DNA of 64,000 nt from positions 50,542,341 to 50,606,340 of the forward strand of contig CM051513.1 of NCBI GenBank assembly GCA_028015205.1, written 5' to 3'. Source of the stretch: Mytilisepta virgata (lineage: Eukaryota; Mollusca; Bivalvia; Mytilida; Mytilidae). Of this stretch, positions 9,835 through 21,816 are shown in pieces. A program made the translations under genes and the position numbers. The stretch's first letter is position 1, and every line of letters begins with the position of its first letter. The notes beneath the pieces were generated by a model. The model saw only the letters and a program-made list of their open reading frames with translations. It was not told the origin of the DNA and made no database searches.

Positions 9835-11075
9835 AGGAGCCCAGCAATCTCACTTGTTCCTTTGATTCTGGATTTAAAATGTAGTTGAATTTTTCCTCCT
9901 TTGTCTTAGTTTCTTCAATATTAAGGGACATAATTAAATCTTTTCGTAAAAATTCATTAGGGCACCGCCGTTGGACATGGCGGCCGCCCTATAGTAATCG
10001 GTCTTGTCCGTCCGTCTGTCCGTCAGCATTTCCTTTGTCGTACGATAACTTAAGATTGCCTTCACGGATTTTTATGATTTTTATATACAATATTGGACTT
10101 GACCAAAGGAAGGTTCCTTTTGGTTTTAAAGATAATCAGGACAACAATTTTTGGGAAAAACTTAGTTTTATATGAAAAAAATGCATATTTTAAGAATTAA
10201 CCTTATGTCGTATAACTTAAGATTGCCTTTACAGATTTTCATAAATTTTATACACAGTGTTGAACATGATCAGAGGAAGTTCCCTTTTGATTTTTAGGAA
10301 AATTGGAAAAAAAACTTTTTGGGAAAAACCTTAGTTTTATATGAAAAAATGCATATTTTGAGAATTAACACCATGTTGTATGATAACATAAGATTGCCTT
10401 CACAGATATCCATAAATTTTATACACAGTGTTGGACATGATCAAAGAAAGGTCCCTTTTGAATTTAAGGAAAATTGGGAAACACTTTTTTGGGGATAACT
10501 TAGTTTTTATATGAAAAAAACATATTTTGACAATTACCATTATGTTGTATGATAACTTAAGATTGGCTTCACAGATTTTCATAAATTTTATACACAGTGA
10601 TGGACATGATCAAAGGAAAGTCCCTTTTGATTTTGAGGAAAATCGGAAAACAGTTTTTGGGCAGAAACTTTGTTTTTATATGGAAAAAGGCAAATTTTGA
10701 GAATTTAGCGTCATGCTTTTTGATAGATAAAATGAATGTATGAAATCACAACTATATTTTGAAGTGTTTTTGATTCCCATGACTTCAATCACACAAGCCG
10801 GCGGGGTCCTTTCTGACATTGTCAGTATTCTAGTTTAATTGACATTCTTATATGAAATGAGACTCATCCTCAATTTCATTGCAAGTGCTGCATAATCTTA
10901 AGTTTCTTGGTATTTTGGTATATCTGCCTCTTTCAATTGATAAAGGATTATCGCTAATTCTAACCTGGCGTAATTTTTTTCTATATTCGGGATTAGGACT
11001 GTATAAATAATTTTATTATTTTGGTCTAAATTTTCTATTTTCTCTTCTGTAACATCTCTTGTTTGGTTGTAGGAC
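9835..11075 (-). pseudogene. LINE ORF2 3' relic, split by a hairpin element
   Basis: Read on the minus strand, 10837-11075 encodes a decayed LINE C-terminus with LRQVRISDNPLSIERGRY and LCSTCNEIEDESHF, the family's CxxC...H tail. The frame resumes at 9835-9954 (LRKDLIMSLNIEETKTKEE). Stops are present, so it is dead. The two parts are separated exactly by the element at 9955-10836, and the reading frame is continuous across the empty site. It belongs to a different clade from the intact LINE at 350-7108. Confidence 0.72.
9955..10836 (+). mobile_element. Hairpin-initiated element with ~170-bp internal repeats (family B)
   Basis: Starts with a GC-rich hairpin (AGGGCACCGCC with GGCGGCCGCCCT) followed by a GTCCGTCCGTCTGTCCGTC run. 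It contains about four tandem units of ~170 bp, each with AACTTAAGATTGCCTTCACA and TACACAGTGTTGGACATGA, and ends CAGTATTCTAGTTT. The flanks are AATT at both sides. It interrupts a LINE relic, which fixes both ends. It codes for nothing. The plan resembles pearl-type elements of bivalves and Helentron-associated non-autonomous elements: terminal hairpin, central tandem repeats, no long TIRs. Confidence 0.78.
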
Positions 11076-12575
11076 TTGTTAACCTCTCCGACACCCCTTC
11101 CCCCGCTCCAGCAGCATTCAACATTTCTTCAGTTAGACGCGTATTTGTCTCCGACTACTGCCACGAAGAGTATGACTAGAAACAAAATGCCGTGTGTAGA
11201 CAATATTTATTTGCAGAAACACATTCAAAATGAGTTTGACCTCATAATATTGCAAAAACAAGTTCATATGAATAAATTAATGATTGTTCACCGGTATATA
11301 TCCATAAATCAACAACGAATTTAATTCATAAAATGACATGTTTAAAGTATCAAATATTCTAGAAGTTTTCCGAATGGATCTTAATCCAATGCCTTTCCCT
11401 CCCCCTCCCTATGTTATCCCCTTACAGAGTCACAAAATTGATAGCATACGGAATAAACTGATAAAGGAGATTACTAAAGAGGTTAGTAAGGTTGAAAACT
11501 GGCATGGATAAAAATGCATTTTTTTGTTAATTTCTGTCTATGTGCAGGGTGAAGCATTCATGTGTCAAGTCCGTTATTACGTTCCAATCGATTGATCTGG
11601 AGTCTTAGACTTCTACAGCTATGACAGTCTGCCTATGAGGGTCTGGATGGGGGGTCTGTTATTCTGTAAACATTTAATTTTCACCCCTTTTTTCTCTAAT
11701 CTTCAAAAAATTAGTCTATTCTTCAAAAGTGATTTTTTACGCATTATTCTCTAATTTTTCCCCCAGTTTTCTTTAATCTTCCAAAAAAAAGTAAAAAACA
11801 TTCTTTTAAATGAATGAGAACGGTGATTTCCAAACAACAGCAAGGTTTTCATTTGTTTCTCAACAATGACGTGTTGATGTGTATTGTTCTGCATGATTTA
11901 AGTGCTAGTTCCTTGAAGTAACAAGTCCAAGTTCTCGTCAGTTCTTTCCAATGATTTTGACTACATATCAAAAAGAAGATGTGGTGTAATTGTAAAAGCT
12001 AAACAATTCTTTTCATCAAATTCGTCTGCTATGACCTCTGACATCTTTAAAGATAGATGATAACATTAGAAATAACCCGAGTAGAAGTATGAACCGAAAA
12101 GATCCGAAATCCGAGTAGAAGTATCGGAAACCAGTTCACATTGACTGAATCCTATAGTCTGTTATCACGAAACCAAAAAGGTTTACCAAGTTTGTTTTCA
12201 CTTTTATATTTTTACAATGATAATTTTGATAATTTTCTTTAAATTTTAAGAAGGGAAAATTCTGTAAACACTTAATTTTTAGCATTTTCTTTTATTAATT
12301 ATTCAATATTCATTATATTTTTAGACCACGCATTTCTCTAATCTTCATTTTTTTTGCCCGTTATTCTCTAATCTTCATTTTTTAAGGGCATTATTCTTTA
12401 ATCATTTAACCCCATCCAAACCCTCGCGTATGTCTCTACATGTATGTGTATTGGACTACGCAATAGTTGTATATCTGTATGATCGTGGAAACCCAGTTCT
12501 GTAAGTGGCATGTAAATACCACTAGACAGATAGTCCTATCCATGCAGTTTGGACCTGGATTTTTTTCGGCCACTA
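11076..12575. other. No gene recognised
   Basis: AT-rich intergenic DNA. Near 11690-11780 and 12300-12410 there are similar runs of TTCTCTAATCTTCA, which look like two diverged copies of one unclassified repeat. I see no coding signal. Confidence 0.5.
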
Positions 12576-13079
12576 CTGTCTAGACACCTCAGTTTGTAAA
12601 ATGGATTTTTCAGAATTTGAATAAAACCTTAGTGTTAATTGTCTAGTCACTTGGGTGAAAGATGCAATGAGCTAAGTCGTAACTAAAACAATTGAACTTA
12701 CCTTATTTTGTTTAATCATGTTTTCAAAAGAAACAAAAAACTTCTGCCTACATGTAAGAAATTTTCAATGTAAAAGGGAGATAACTCTTCCTATGAGATT
12801 TTGTAAAATTAAGTTTTACAACCCTGTGATTCATGAAATATGCACAGTGTCTGAGTTGAATAAATTGAACAACTGCTTTAATTTTTCTATTGGAAATTCC
12901 CCATTCAGAATCATTTGTGAGGTATACAAACATAACCTTTATAAACAACTTTACAATTTTTATGTTTTCTTGGACGACTCAATAAGGTTAATTAACCAAC
13001 AAAAGATTGTCTAATAATTCTAACGTTTAGACTTTCCAAATGCTAAAAATCCATTTTATGAACTGAGGTATCCATACAG
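12576..13079. mobile_element. MITE with ~45-bp terminal inverted repeats and TA target site
   Basis: The left end CTGTCTAGACACCTCAGTTT and the reverse complement of the right end (CTGTATGGATACCTCAGTTC) match, and the match continues inward through AAAATGGATTTTT. TA lies directly outside both ends (12574-12575 and 13080-13081). At 504 bp with no transposase, it fits a non-autonomous Tc1/mariner-type element. The short open frame inside (12718-13014) has no recognisable domain and I do not treat it as a gene. Confidence 0.75.
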
Positions 13080-13774
13080 TAAATATTTATTTTCATTTAA
13101 ACCAATTTGACAAACTGGGCCTGCATTTTTTTTTACACTTAAATTGATCCTGTCTTTATATTGCCAAATTTCTGGTCCCGCCTTTTTATTTCAACTTTGA
13201 TCCTGGCCCCAGGTTTCTTTACAAATTCCCATTTTTTTCATTTTTTTTTTTTAAATTATTGTGAAGTCATTTTACAACAGTCTACAAGTAACAAAGTCTA
13301 CTGGTGACGTCATATTTTATCAATGAATTGCACAGGGTTCTCGCTAAGGCACATACATGCGTCCTGGACGCGTCATCCTTTAAACTCATGTGTCCCTGGG
13401 ACGTGTGTAAATTTAATCACCTGCGTCCGAAGATTGTAATTTTCATCAAAACGTTTGTGCCACTATTTCTGTTTTCATGGAGATCAAAGGGGATGGGGAA
13501 ATGCAAAAAGTAAGCTAGAAAATGGCGGCAATTGAAATTCTCGTGATTTTTCACTGGCCACAGTGCTTTTAACGACCGGTCCCAGGACTCATCATTAAAA
13601 ATTCTTAGTGAGAACCCCAATTGCACATACTAAAATGGAGAATCCTTTATCCTAAAATATTCGAAGGGGTTTGGAAATCAACATGATCAAAGTCAGTGCT
13701 AACATATTTATCTTTAAGATATATTATTGATGCAATGTGTAATAAGGTTTGAAAGTTTTTCGACCCAAGAAAAT

Positions 13775-13900
13775 GGAATAGAGAACGGAAATAGGGAATG
13801 TGTCAAAGAGACAACAACCTGACCAAAGAGCAGAAAAAGACCCAAGGCTACCAATGGGTCTTCAGTGCTTGCTTCTGCCCTTAAACGGACACAAAACTAT
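13775..13900. repeat. Dispersed mussel-type repeat fragment
   Basis: Contains GGGAATGTGTCAAAGAGACA and ACCAATGGGTCTTCAGTGCT, a phrase I recognise as common in Mytilus genomic and transcript sequences. It is a fragment without clear ends. The flanks 13082-13774 and 13901-14387 show no gene. Confidence 0.5.
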
Positions 13901-14387
13901 TGTGATGCAGACAGTTTGAATGATATTACAGGGTATTCGTATTTAAAGAAAACGAGCTCATACATGTATCTTATTTCATAAAGATGAAGATCTTGGGAAT
14001 GGTGTGATGAAACTGAATGTTGAGTTTGTATTCAATATAAATGTGACAGAGTAACATGTATTGAGAAGTCAGGACATAGTATAGATCATAATATTTAATA
14101 GATGTATTATTATGGGTGAAAATAGAATTCATTGTCAAACCCCTGTTTGATGTTAAATGTTCGTCTCTCTTAATATCTTTAAGGTACATTGTAGTTAGCC
14201 AATTATTAAAAAACAAATATCTGAATACAATACTCAGATTGTGAACCCAGTCCTGTTAGCATGATTAAAACAACTAAAATATGCAGTCATACAAAAAAAT
14301 AGAGAATTTTTTTAATTCACCTTTTAACAACCATAACATGAGCCCTAGATAAATATTTTTGATTGGGGTAACTACCTCCAATTTTTT

Positions 14388-15135
14388 TATACACCCGTCA
14401 AAATTTTGACGGAACGTATTATGGTATACAAATGTCCGGCGTCCGTCTGTCCGTAGTAAACATGTCGCGCCGTAACTTGAGAACGAATCATCCAAATTTC
14501 ACGAAACTTAACACGTATAGTTGTTTCTTATGATGGTCAAACGATCTGTATACTTTTTGGTGAAAATAAGATTAAAACTTTTTGAGTTACGGGACTTTGT
14601 AACTAAAACAGAACTGTGTTTTTTTTCACTTGTCGCGCTGTATCTCAAAAACGATTTATGATTATTGCGTAAAACTTTACACACTGCTTAGTTATATTAA
14701 TTGAAATATCTGTATACTTTTTGGTGATGATTCAAAATTTTATTTTAGAGTTATTGAGTTTTTTGTAAAAAAAGGGGGGGTTTTCACATGTCGCGCCATA
14801 TCTCAAAAACGATTTAATATGATTATTGCATAAAACTTCTTAGTTATATTAATCTGAAGATCAGTATACTTTTTCGTGATGATCTTTTTTTTATTTTTGA
14901 GTTTTTGCATTTTTATTGAGCCTTTTGGTAAAAAAGGTAGTCTTTTTTGGTCACATTTCGTGCCGTACATTGTATCTCTATTGCTTAAAAGTTTACTCGC
15001 TTATGTTTTGCTGGGTTTCCATATACGTCCCACCAGCAGTTCCACTAAATAAAGGAGGATTCCAAAAACATTATGTTTTTTTCACAACACGATGGGCGTA
15101 TCATGTGCTCGTGGCACAGCTGTTTATTAAGACAG
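14388..15135 (+). mobile_element. Hairpin-initiated element with ~170-bp internal repeats (family C)
   Basis: Starts with ACACCCGTCAAAATTTTGAC, a perfect CGTCAAAATTTTGACG palindrome, followed by CGTCCGTCTGTCCG. Three to four internal units each contain a GTCGCGCC/TGTATCTC phrase, AAAACGATT and TATACTTTTTGGTGATGA. The 3' end is near GATGGGCGTATCATGTGCTC. It is non-coding and has the same plan as 9955-10836, but a different sequence. Confidence 0.68.
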
Positions 15136-17423
15136 ATGGGTTTTTAACCTCCCAACAGCGGGATCAAAGGGGAAAATGAAAAACAAAACTGTAAAATGCA
15201 TCTTGAGTGTATTAGCAATGATGCTTTGTTTTCAAAAACCCCTGTGTAGCTGTTTTGGACTGGACGTAACTTTGACGGCCAGAAAAAATCTCAACTGTAT
15301 CTAGCATTTTTTATGCATAAATGACTTAAATTTGACCATATGAAATGTATGTCTTAACTAAAGCTGTTAAAGGATCATGTACTACGCAATTATGCAGGTT
15401 TCTAACTGTGCCTTAGTTAAGACATGCATTTCAACTGGGAGATTTCGGCTGTGGTTATATTTAGGTTTAAATGCAAAGTGAAATTTGTTTATTGCAGTAC
15501 TTAACAATATACCGTATATCCTATAATAAACACCAACTGTCTAAAGGTAGATTTCATTATAAACAGTCTTGATGAAGTTCGTCGGTCCGTGACGGGGATA
15601 TTTATCTTCCTACTATCATCAAATAGTGATCACTTATCAATCTAAACTTACTTAATAATTGTCTATTATTAAAATTCTTCTCCATCTTTAAATACTCTTC
15701 TAATTTAATTTCAGTTTTAAGTTTACTACAAAGATATAATTTTGAATTAGATGTATCTTAATTTTATAATTCTCTGTTTATACTTATCTATGAGTCCCTT
15801 TTTAATATTAGTATTGTAAATTCTGAAATTATTGCGATATTTTTATTATTGAGAAAAATGCAACAGGGTTGTAATCGCAATAATTTAAACTTGCATTTTG
15901 GAATTTTTTATATAAATGAATCAGAATTTTCTCAGTATCACAAAAATTAAAATCGTATTTTGGTCTAAAATGATAAAATCGCAATAATAAATGCACGCAA
16001 TAATTTCTGAATTTGCAGTATTACAAATGTAAGTTTATCCTTAATAACAAAGTCTTCTTGATTTAATTTGAATTCTTTGAATATATACATTGTTTGTACA
16101 TGTGTAAGAGATGAAAGTGAACCAGGAGAGAGATGAATTTCTACCTCTACTGACCTAAAATATATAGCTATTGGAACAGATTATAGATAATGTTAAAGTG
16201 GGTATTGAATAGTTCCCTTAAAGATTTGGATTGATATTTTTTGTATGATTCTTAAAGGTGATTGTAAATATATTTTTATACCAAAAATGTTGGGCCTTAA
16301 TAAGATTCTTAAGGTAAATAATTTAGGTAGGGGACTGCAATTAGAAATAATATGAGGTTCAATTTACTGTAACACATTCATAAACCCAGGTTAGAAATTG
16401 GGCCTGCATTTTACCTGATACATGTAGATTGTCCTTGACCTCATACCTTTAACTCCAGGATAAGTACTGTGAATTTTTAATAACTTTATTAAAGGAAAGG
16501 TAAACATGAGTCTTGTGTAGGAAATATATTTAGGAGATAAAGTGTTCTTCCTATATATGAATACATGTATAATAGGATTTCTGATTGGTGAGAAAATTAA
16601 TAGTTCTGTTTTTTTTGTAGTCAGAGATAGTGCATACATTAAAATACTTTGAAAGTGGGATATCTTTCCTGTTTCTTCTGGGGTTAAATTCCTGCTGTAT
16701 ATTGAAAGGTATTTAACAGGTACGGTTGTAAATTTTCTATCCATTACCTGTGTATTCAAGCATCATATTTGTAATAATCTTGTGGCCTTCAAGAGTTATA
16801 CATAAAAGGCTCTAGATCCGCATTATGCATCTCGGGTGGGGGGGGGGGGGGGGGGGTAAACAGACACACATAGTTGTCATTAAGTTACACCTGATATCTC
16901 AGTAACATGTTTGACTGTGAGGTTACAGAATATTTCTTAAGTCATCAAATGTTTTAAATTTTTTGATAAATATACAGTGTACTTATGGAAGGAATTATCT
17001 TCATCACTATACATGTAGCTTGTAACAGTATGTTAAGAACCCCATGCTCTGGGTATATCTCCAACACACTGATTAGAAAGCACTATAATTAAGACTGCAT
17101 GCTGTAATACTACAGATATTGACTTCTTCTGATTCATGCTATGATCAGTGGATGATGTAATAAAATCAATATCTATAATGGCTGTGTAAACATTCACGAC
17201 AAAGTAGTTTTATAAAGTATACCAATTATGTATATGTTGTATTATTGTGTGATCACAGATAAAGTTACAAGTATGTGTGTCATGTATGTTTTATTTAAAA
17301 TTAAAAAGAAAACGGGGAAAAAATCATCAGCTGATTGTCATGATTATCGAAGTAAGATTTTTATTTGATTTTTATTTAAAATAAGTTGTAATTTTGAAAC
17401 TCCTGGGATGATGCCTCTGCTGG
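15136..17423. other. No gene recognised; poly-G tract
   Basis: AT-rich DNA without a convincing open frame. An uninterrupted run of 19 G lies at 16838-16856. Confidence 0.5.
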
Positions 17424-17790
17424 TGGACCCTAGGTCCCCGAGGGTATTCGCCAACCCAGTCGTCAGACTTGTCTGACATGATTATTCATTGATTTGTTAC
17501 AGAAATTACCAGTATTTAGCAAAATTCAAAAATAATAGAAATACTAAGGGTTCATTCCTTGTATTGCACATGGTAGATCTCCTTAGTTGAAATTTGGCTT
17601 CCTATTTCGGTATTTTTGGTTGAGTACTTCTTGTTTAATATAAGTTTGGTTTTTGGTCTTCCAAAGGTTTCGGTTTTAATGCTGCTGATGAGAGGTAACT
17701 CCTTGAAATGCGTCGTATACAGCATAGTATAAATTTACAATATCTAATATCAGTATCTTTGGATTGTTATTTTGTAATAAATTGCACTCT
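17424..17790 (+). repeat. Dispersed retro-type repeat R, copy 1, with hammerhead-like core
   Basis: The longest of four copies sharing one 3' end (others at 57728-58078, 62818-62990 and, on the minus strand, 55488-55578). It starts near GACCCTAGGTCCCCGAGGGT. At 17685-17726 it carries CTGATGA, a short GAGG/CCTT stem, GAAA, and a TGC/GCA stem ending in ATA, the order of a hammerhead ribozyme core. The copies share the 3' end and differ at the 5' end, as expected for retrotransposition. Confidence 0.65.
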
Positions 17791-18440
17791 GGTGTAATAT
17801 AGTGTTAAGATAAAGATGATTTATTATTTTTTGTTTGAATGAATACAGCTACAGGAAGTAAAACTCTGGTAGTTTTTATGTACCGACTATTCTCACAAAA
17901 TCGTTTGTTGCAATGTTGGATAATGTGCATAAATGATAGTTCCCAGCTGTATACTGAGAGTACAGTGTAGAATAATATACAGTCATTGGGGAAATGGGAG
18001 ATTGATAATTCGATTATGATCAAAACTTACTTCTACATGTAGGTGAAAAAAAAGTGGATTTTCTAACTATACCTTTTGAATGGCAATTAGGCAGGTCCTA
18101 CAACTACATGTAGTACATGGTTCAAATTTTAGAAACAAAATTTGTTATGTGCATTTCAAATAATGTCATATCTACCAGTTTTAATATCATATTTTTTGCA
18201 AGATGCATTGATGGTGTATTCCTTACATGTTTCAGGTAACCCAGAGAAAAAACAGACCTTTTCCCATGACAAAGACCTTAGATGTAGGCCATGTGGGAAG
18301 TCATTGACACTGACCTCATACCTTTCCTTTTCTCATGCATACATTTGTGTTGCACATGTATGCTCTTTTTGTTAATTTTTTTTGTCTTGGGGTCTGTCAT
18401 TGCAATGGAGTTAATTGTTCTGTATGTCATTTTTGACCTT

Positions 18441-19809
18441 TTTAGCTCGCCTGTCCTAAAAGGACATGTGAGCTTTTGTCATCACATCATAAACTTTTTC
18501 AAAGTTCTTCTCCTCCGAAACCACTTAACCAATTACAGCCATACTTAGTCTGAATGATCCTTAGGGTACAATATATCTAGAATAAAGTTTGTGTTTTATT
18601 TTCTTGTCTGTCGAGAAACATGTTTGTTGGGTTATTGCCCCTGAATTGTTAATTTTTTGGAAAATTTGAAGTTTTAGGTTGCTATATTGAATATTATTAT
18701 AAAGAATAACTGTAAACAGCAAAATTGTTTAGCAAAGCACATGTAAGATCTACAAATAAGTCAACATGACCAAAATCGTCAGTTGACCCCTTATTGGAGT
18801 TTTTGCCCTTTAAAGACAATTTTTCACATTTTTTCGTCCTCTTTTTAAACTTTAAAAAATCTTATCCTCTGGAACTACTGAATCAATTTCACCCAAACTT
18901 ATGCTGACAGTTCCTCAGGGTATTTAGTATATGTTTTATGTTTGATTTTCTTGTCCATCAATAAACATGGCTGCAGTGGCTAAAAATAGAACATACATAT
19001 AGGTGAAAATTCACTTTTTGGCTCATATCTTAAAAACTAAATCAGTTAGAGCAAAAATATGACAAGTATTAAAAATGTTTATGAGGTCAAGATCTACCTG
19101 CCATGAAATTTTCAGAGGAATCAGTCAACCCATTTTTGGGTTATTGCCACTGAATTGTTAATTTTGCAGTTTTAGGTTATTATCTTGAAGACAGGTATTA
19201 TAGATAAAGACAAACTGTAAACAGCAAAAATGTTCAGCAAAGTAAGATTGACAAATAAGTCAACATGACCAAAATCGTCAATTGACCCCTTATAGGAGTT
19301 TTTGCCCTTGAAAGATTAGTTACATGTAAACAGAAAATAATGGTCCGACATATTGTCACAGATGTTTAGAGCATAATTTGATATGAATTAAATGGTAGCT
19401 GTGTAAAATGTAAAATAGAGGGTCAAGGGTCAAGGTCATTGTAAAAGTCCTTAGCAACCATATATATTTGGGTTAAGGACCTTATAATTTACCCGTACAA
19501 GTTAAAAAAAAAAGGTCGAGTCAAGGTCATTGAAAAAGTCCATAGGAACCGATGAAAAAGTCCCTAGCAACCATATATTTTTGGGTTCAGGCTCCTACAG
19601 TTTACCTATTTAAGTCAAAATGAAAGTCAAGAGTCAATGCCATTGAAAAAGTCCATAACAACCATATCTTTTTGGGTTCAGGATTCTATATTTTAGCTGT
19701 AAAGGTCAATATTAAGGAGAACATTGTGATGGTACAAATTAAATAGCAAAAATAATCATTGATGCAAAATATAACAGGTGAGCAATTCAGGTTCTTGGTA
19801 GCCTCTTGT
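18441..19809 (+). mobile_element. AGCTCACCTG hairpin element (family A), copy 1
   Basis: Begins TTTAGCTCGCCTGTCCTAAA and folds on GGACATGTGAGCT. It ends with CAGGTGAGCAATTCAGGTTC and then GCCTCTTGT. The terminal GCTCRCCTG and CAGGTGAGC are inverted copies of each other. Inside are repeated blocks with ATGACCAAAATCGTCA and GACCCCTTATWGGAGTTTTT phrases. It is non-coding; further copies are at 29427, 41641, 43408, 46911, 51400 and 63008. Confidence 0.75.
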
Positions 19810-20052
19810 CTTTATCCTTATCAGTTATCTGTTGTTTCTGAACATACGGTATGTAGAAAATTTTTAAAGTTAAAATCGTCATCAGGGGTTAAAAAAAACT
19901 CTGACCTACATGTATCAAGTAGTTAAATTTACATAATTTCTTGGCTAGTGAATATCCAGATCTGAAAAGCCCAGGGCTAGTGAGTATGTTCGGAACATTT
20001 TAACCCCCAAATCATGGCAGATTATAATACTGACCTTTTATTGTTATTTCAG

Positions 20053-20098
20053 ATGTACATTGGAGATGATACAAATCAGATCTTCCTAGAATAAAGAA
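20053..20098 (+). other. Candidate non-coding first exon
   Basis: A 46-nt segment bounded by a good acceptor (TTATTTCAG) and a consensus donor (GTGAGT). It could be a 5' UTR exon of the coronin gene, whose coding exon begins immediately after an acceptor AG at 25128 and so needs an upstream exon. It contains a short upstream ORF of 12 codons. There is no other support. Confidence 0.25.
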
Positions 20099-20420
20099 GT
20101 GAGTATAATTACTTAAAAAACAGCTTGTCCAGATTGCTATTAACTTTTCCTGTGCATTTTACAAACAGTCTTGACATTAACAAATATATATTATCAGCCA
20201 AGGTGGCATATCCTGACATTTTTTCCACAGGTCACCTGGACTTCTCACTATACTTTTTTATACGTATATGATGAAAATGTTTCATGGGGGTCTGGATGGG
20301 CAGTGGAATGGAGTCTCGATTACTGTATTCAGTTAATTTTTGTCTCATTTCCTGTATATGCTTAACAAATGATTATTCGGTAAAGTCGTGTGAGGCTAAA
20401 TTAAGTTTAAACATGCTTTA

Positions 20421-20615
20421 TGTTAATGTTATAAGATGCAAGAGACCTGCATGTCTTTAGAATAGGATGTTAATGTTATAAGATGCAAGAGACCTGCATG
20501 TCTTTAGAAAAGGGTGTTTAGATTAATTTAATGCAATACATGTACATGTATATCCAATTTTTAAATTACTTTATACGTCCCCAAATTGTCAAATTACTTT
20601 ATACTTCCCCAAATT
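20421..20615 (+). repeat. Two short tandem duplications
   Basis: TGTTAATGTTATAAGATGCA with the following ~25 bp occurs twice (20421 and 20467), and TTAAATTACTTTATACGTCC with CCAAATTG occurs twice near 20560-20610. The surrounding 19810-21236 shows no gene. Confidence 0.7.
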
Positions 20616-21247
20616 GGTATGCTTTCAATAACTGTAGGTAGCCTTAATGAAATCTTTTCAAATTAAAATACAGATCAAGTTCGAATTTGACAAGTCTCAC
20701 TTTTGTTGTTTGTGAGTTATGCCCCTTTTTAATGTGGAAAATAGCCAAAATTGAAGTTACCATCCAATAACATGTGGCACAAGATCATTATAAATTTGTA
20801 AATATTGCTAGGACCACTAGGAATTTGATAAACTTACTAACCTTTAAAGAGAAAATATATCAAATTAGTGTGGTATTTAAGAAGAAATGATTAATGGATT
20901 ATTGTTATTTTCATTCAAAACTATCAGCAGAGTAGTTTTCATCACGGATGATACATCAGACAGACGACAATATGGAGGTATTAAGCATGAGCATGACAGT
21001 TTGCCTTCCAATACACTGTTTTATTGTTGTTATGTCTTTTAATCTAATTTTCCAACAGAAAAACACAATTTAATAGTTTGGTAATGTTTAGCAGACAGGG
21101 TGTTGTGGTGGACACATAGCACCAAACAATGATGTTGGAAAATCTGATTTGCAGGCAGCATCTTTTTATAATTTTACATCATCCATTTGTTGTTGTTATT
21201 TTTTTTATTTGTTTTTATTGACTTTTTACATAGTCAAAATAACATGC

Positions 21248-21602
21248 GACCGCCTCGGTGGTCTCGCAGTAGCTTGCTCGCCCGGAGTGCCGAAGGTCAC
21301 GGGTTCGATCCCCGGCTGGGTCAAACCAAAGACATTTTAAATTGGTATTTGCTGCTTCTCCGCCAAGCACGCGGCATCTAGGAGTAAGAGCAAAGAGTGG
21401 TCGGCTCGGAGTCAGTATAATGTGTCCGAGTGAGGTGATATATCTTCCTGCGGACAGTTACCTCGTGAACTAGCACATTAAAATCTGACTTAGCGTGTCG
21501 GTCTAGTACAATGCAGGGATCATATTCATTATCATATCAACATGTTCTCGTCCTGATATGCACCTGGTTGCCACTGGACGTTAAACAATAATTCATCCAT
21601 CC
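21248..21602 (+). mobile_element. tRNA-derived SINE, family 1
   Basis: The tRNA-like head has box A (near TGGTCTCGCAGTAGCTTGC) and box B (GGTTCGATCCC), so it should use an RNA polymerase III promoter. A body of about 200 bp and the tail CGTCC...GGACGTTAAACAATAATTC with CATC repeats follow. The 11-bp repeat AAATAACATGC flanks it at 21237-21247 and 21603-21613. The tail resembles the 3' end of the intact LINE, which suggests that this LINE or a relative mobilises it. Confidence 0.88.
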
Positions 21603-21816
21603 AAATAACATGCAATTAAAGTTTCATAATATAATTCAGTAATACCAACAAAACATATAAACAATCACATATCAAATCAGGATATAATACTTGTTTGTAT
21701 TCCCCATTTTTGGTACATGTGAGTTTTATCCCGTTTACTGAGTTATCTGCTTTGGAGAAGGTGTCTTTTATCGATATCAATGGACATATTGTCATTTTTA
21801 TGCACAATGTTTTTAT

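Noticed and set aside
12718..13014. 98-residue ORF
   Set aside because: It is inside the TA-flanked MITE, has no domain and no splice context.
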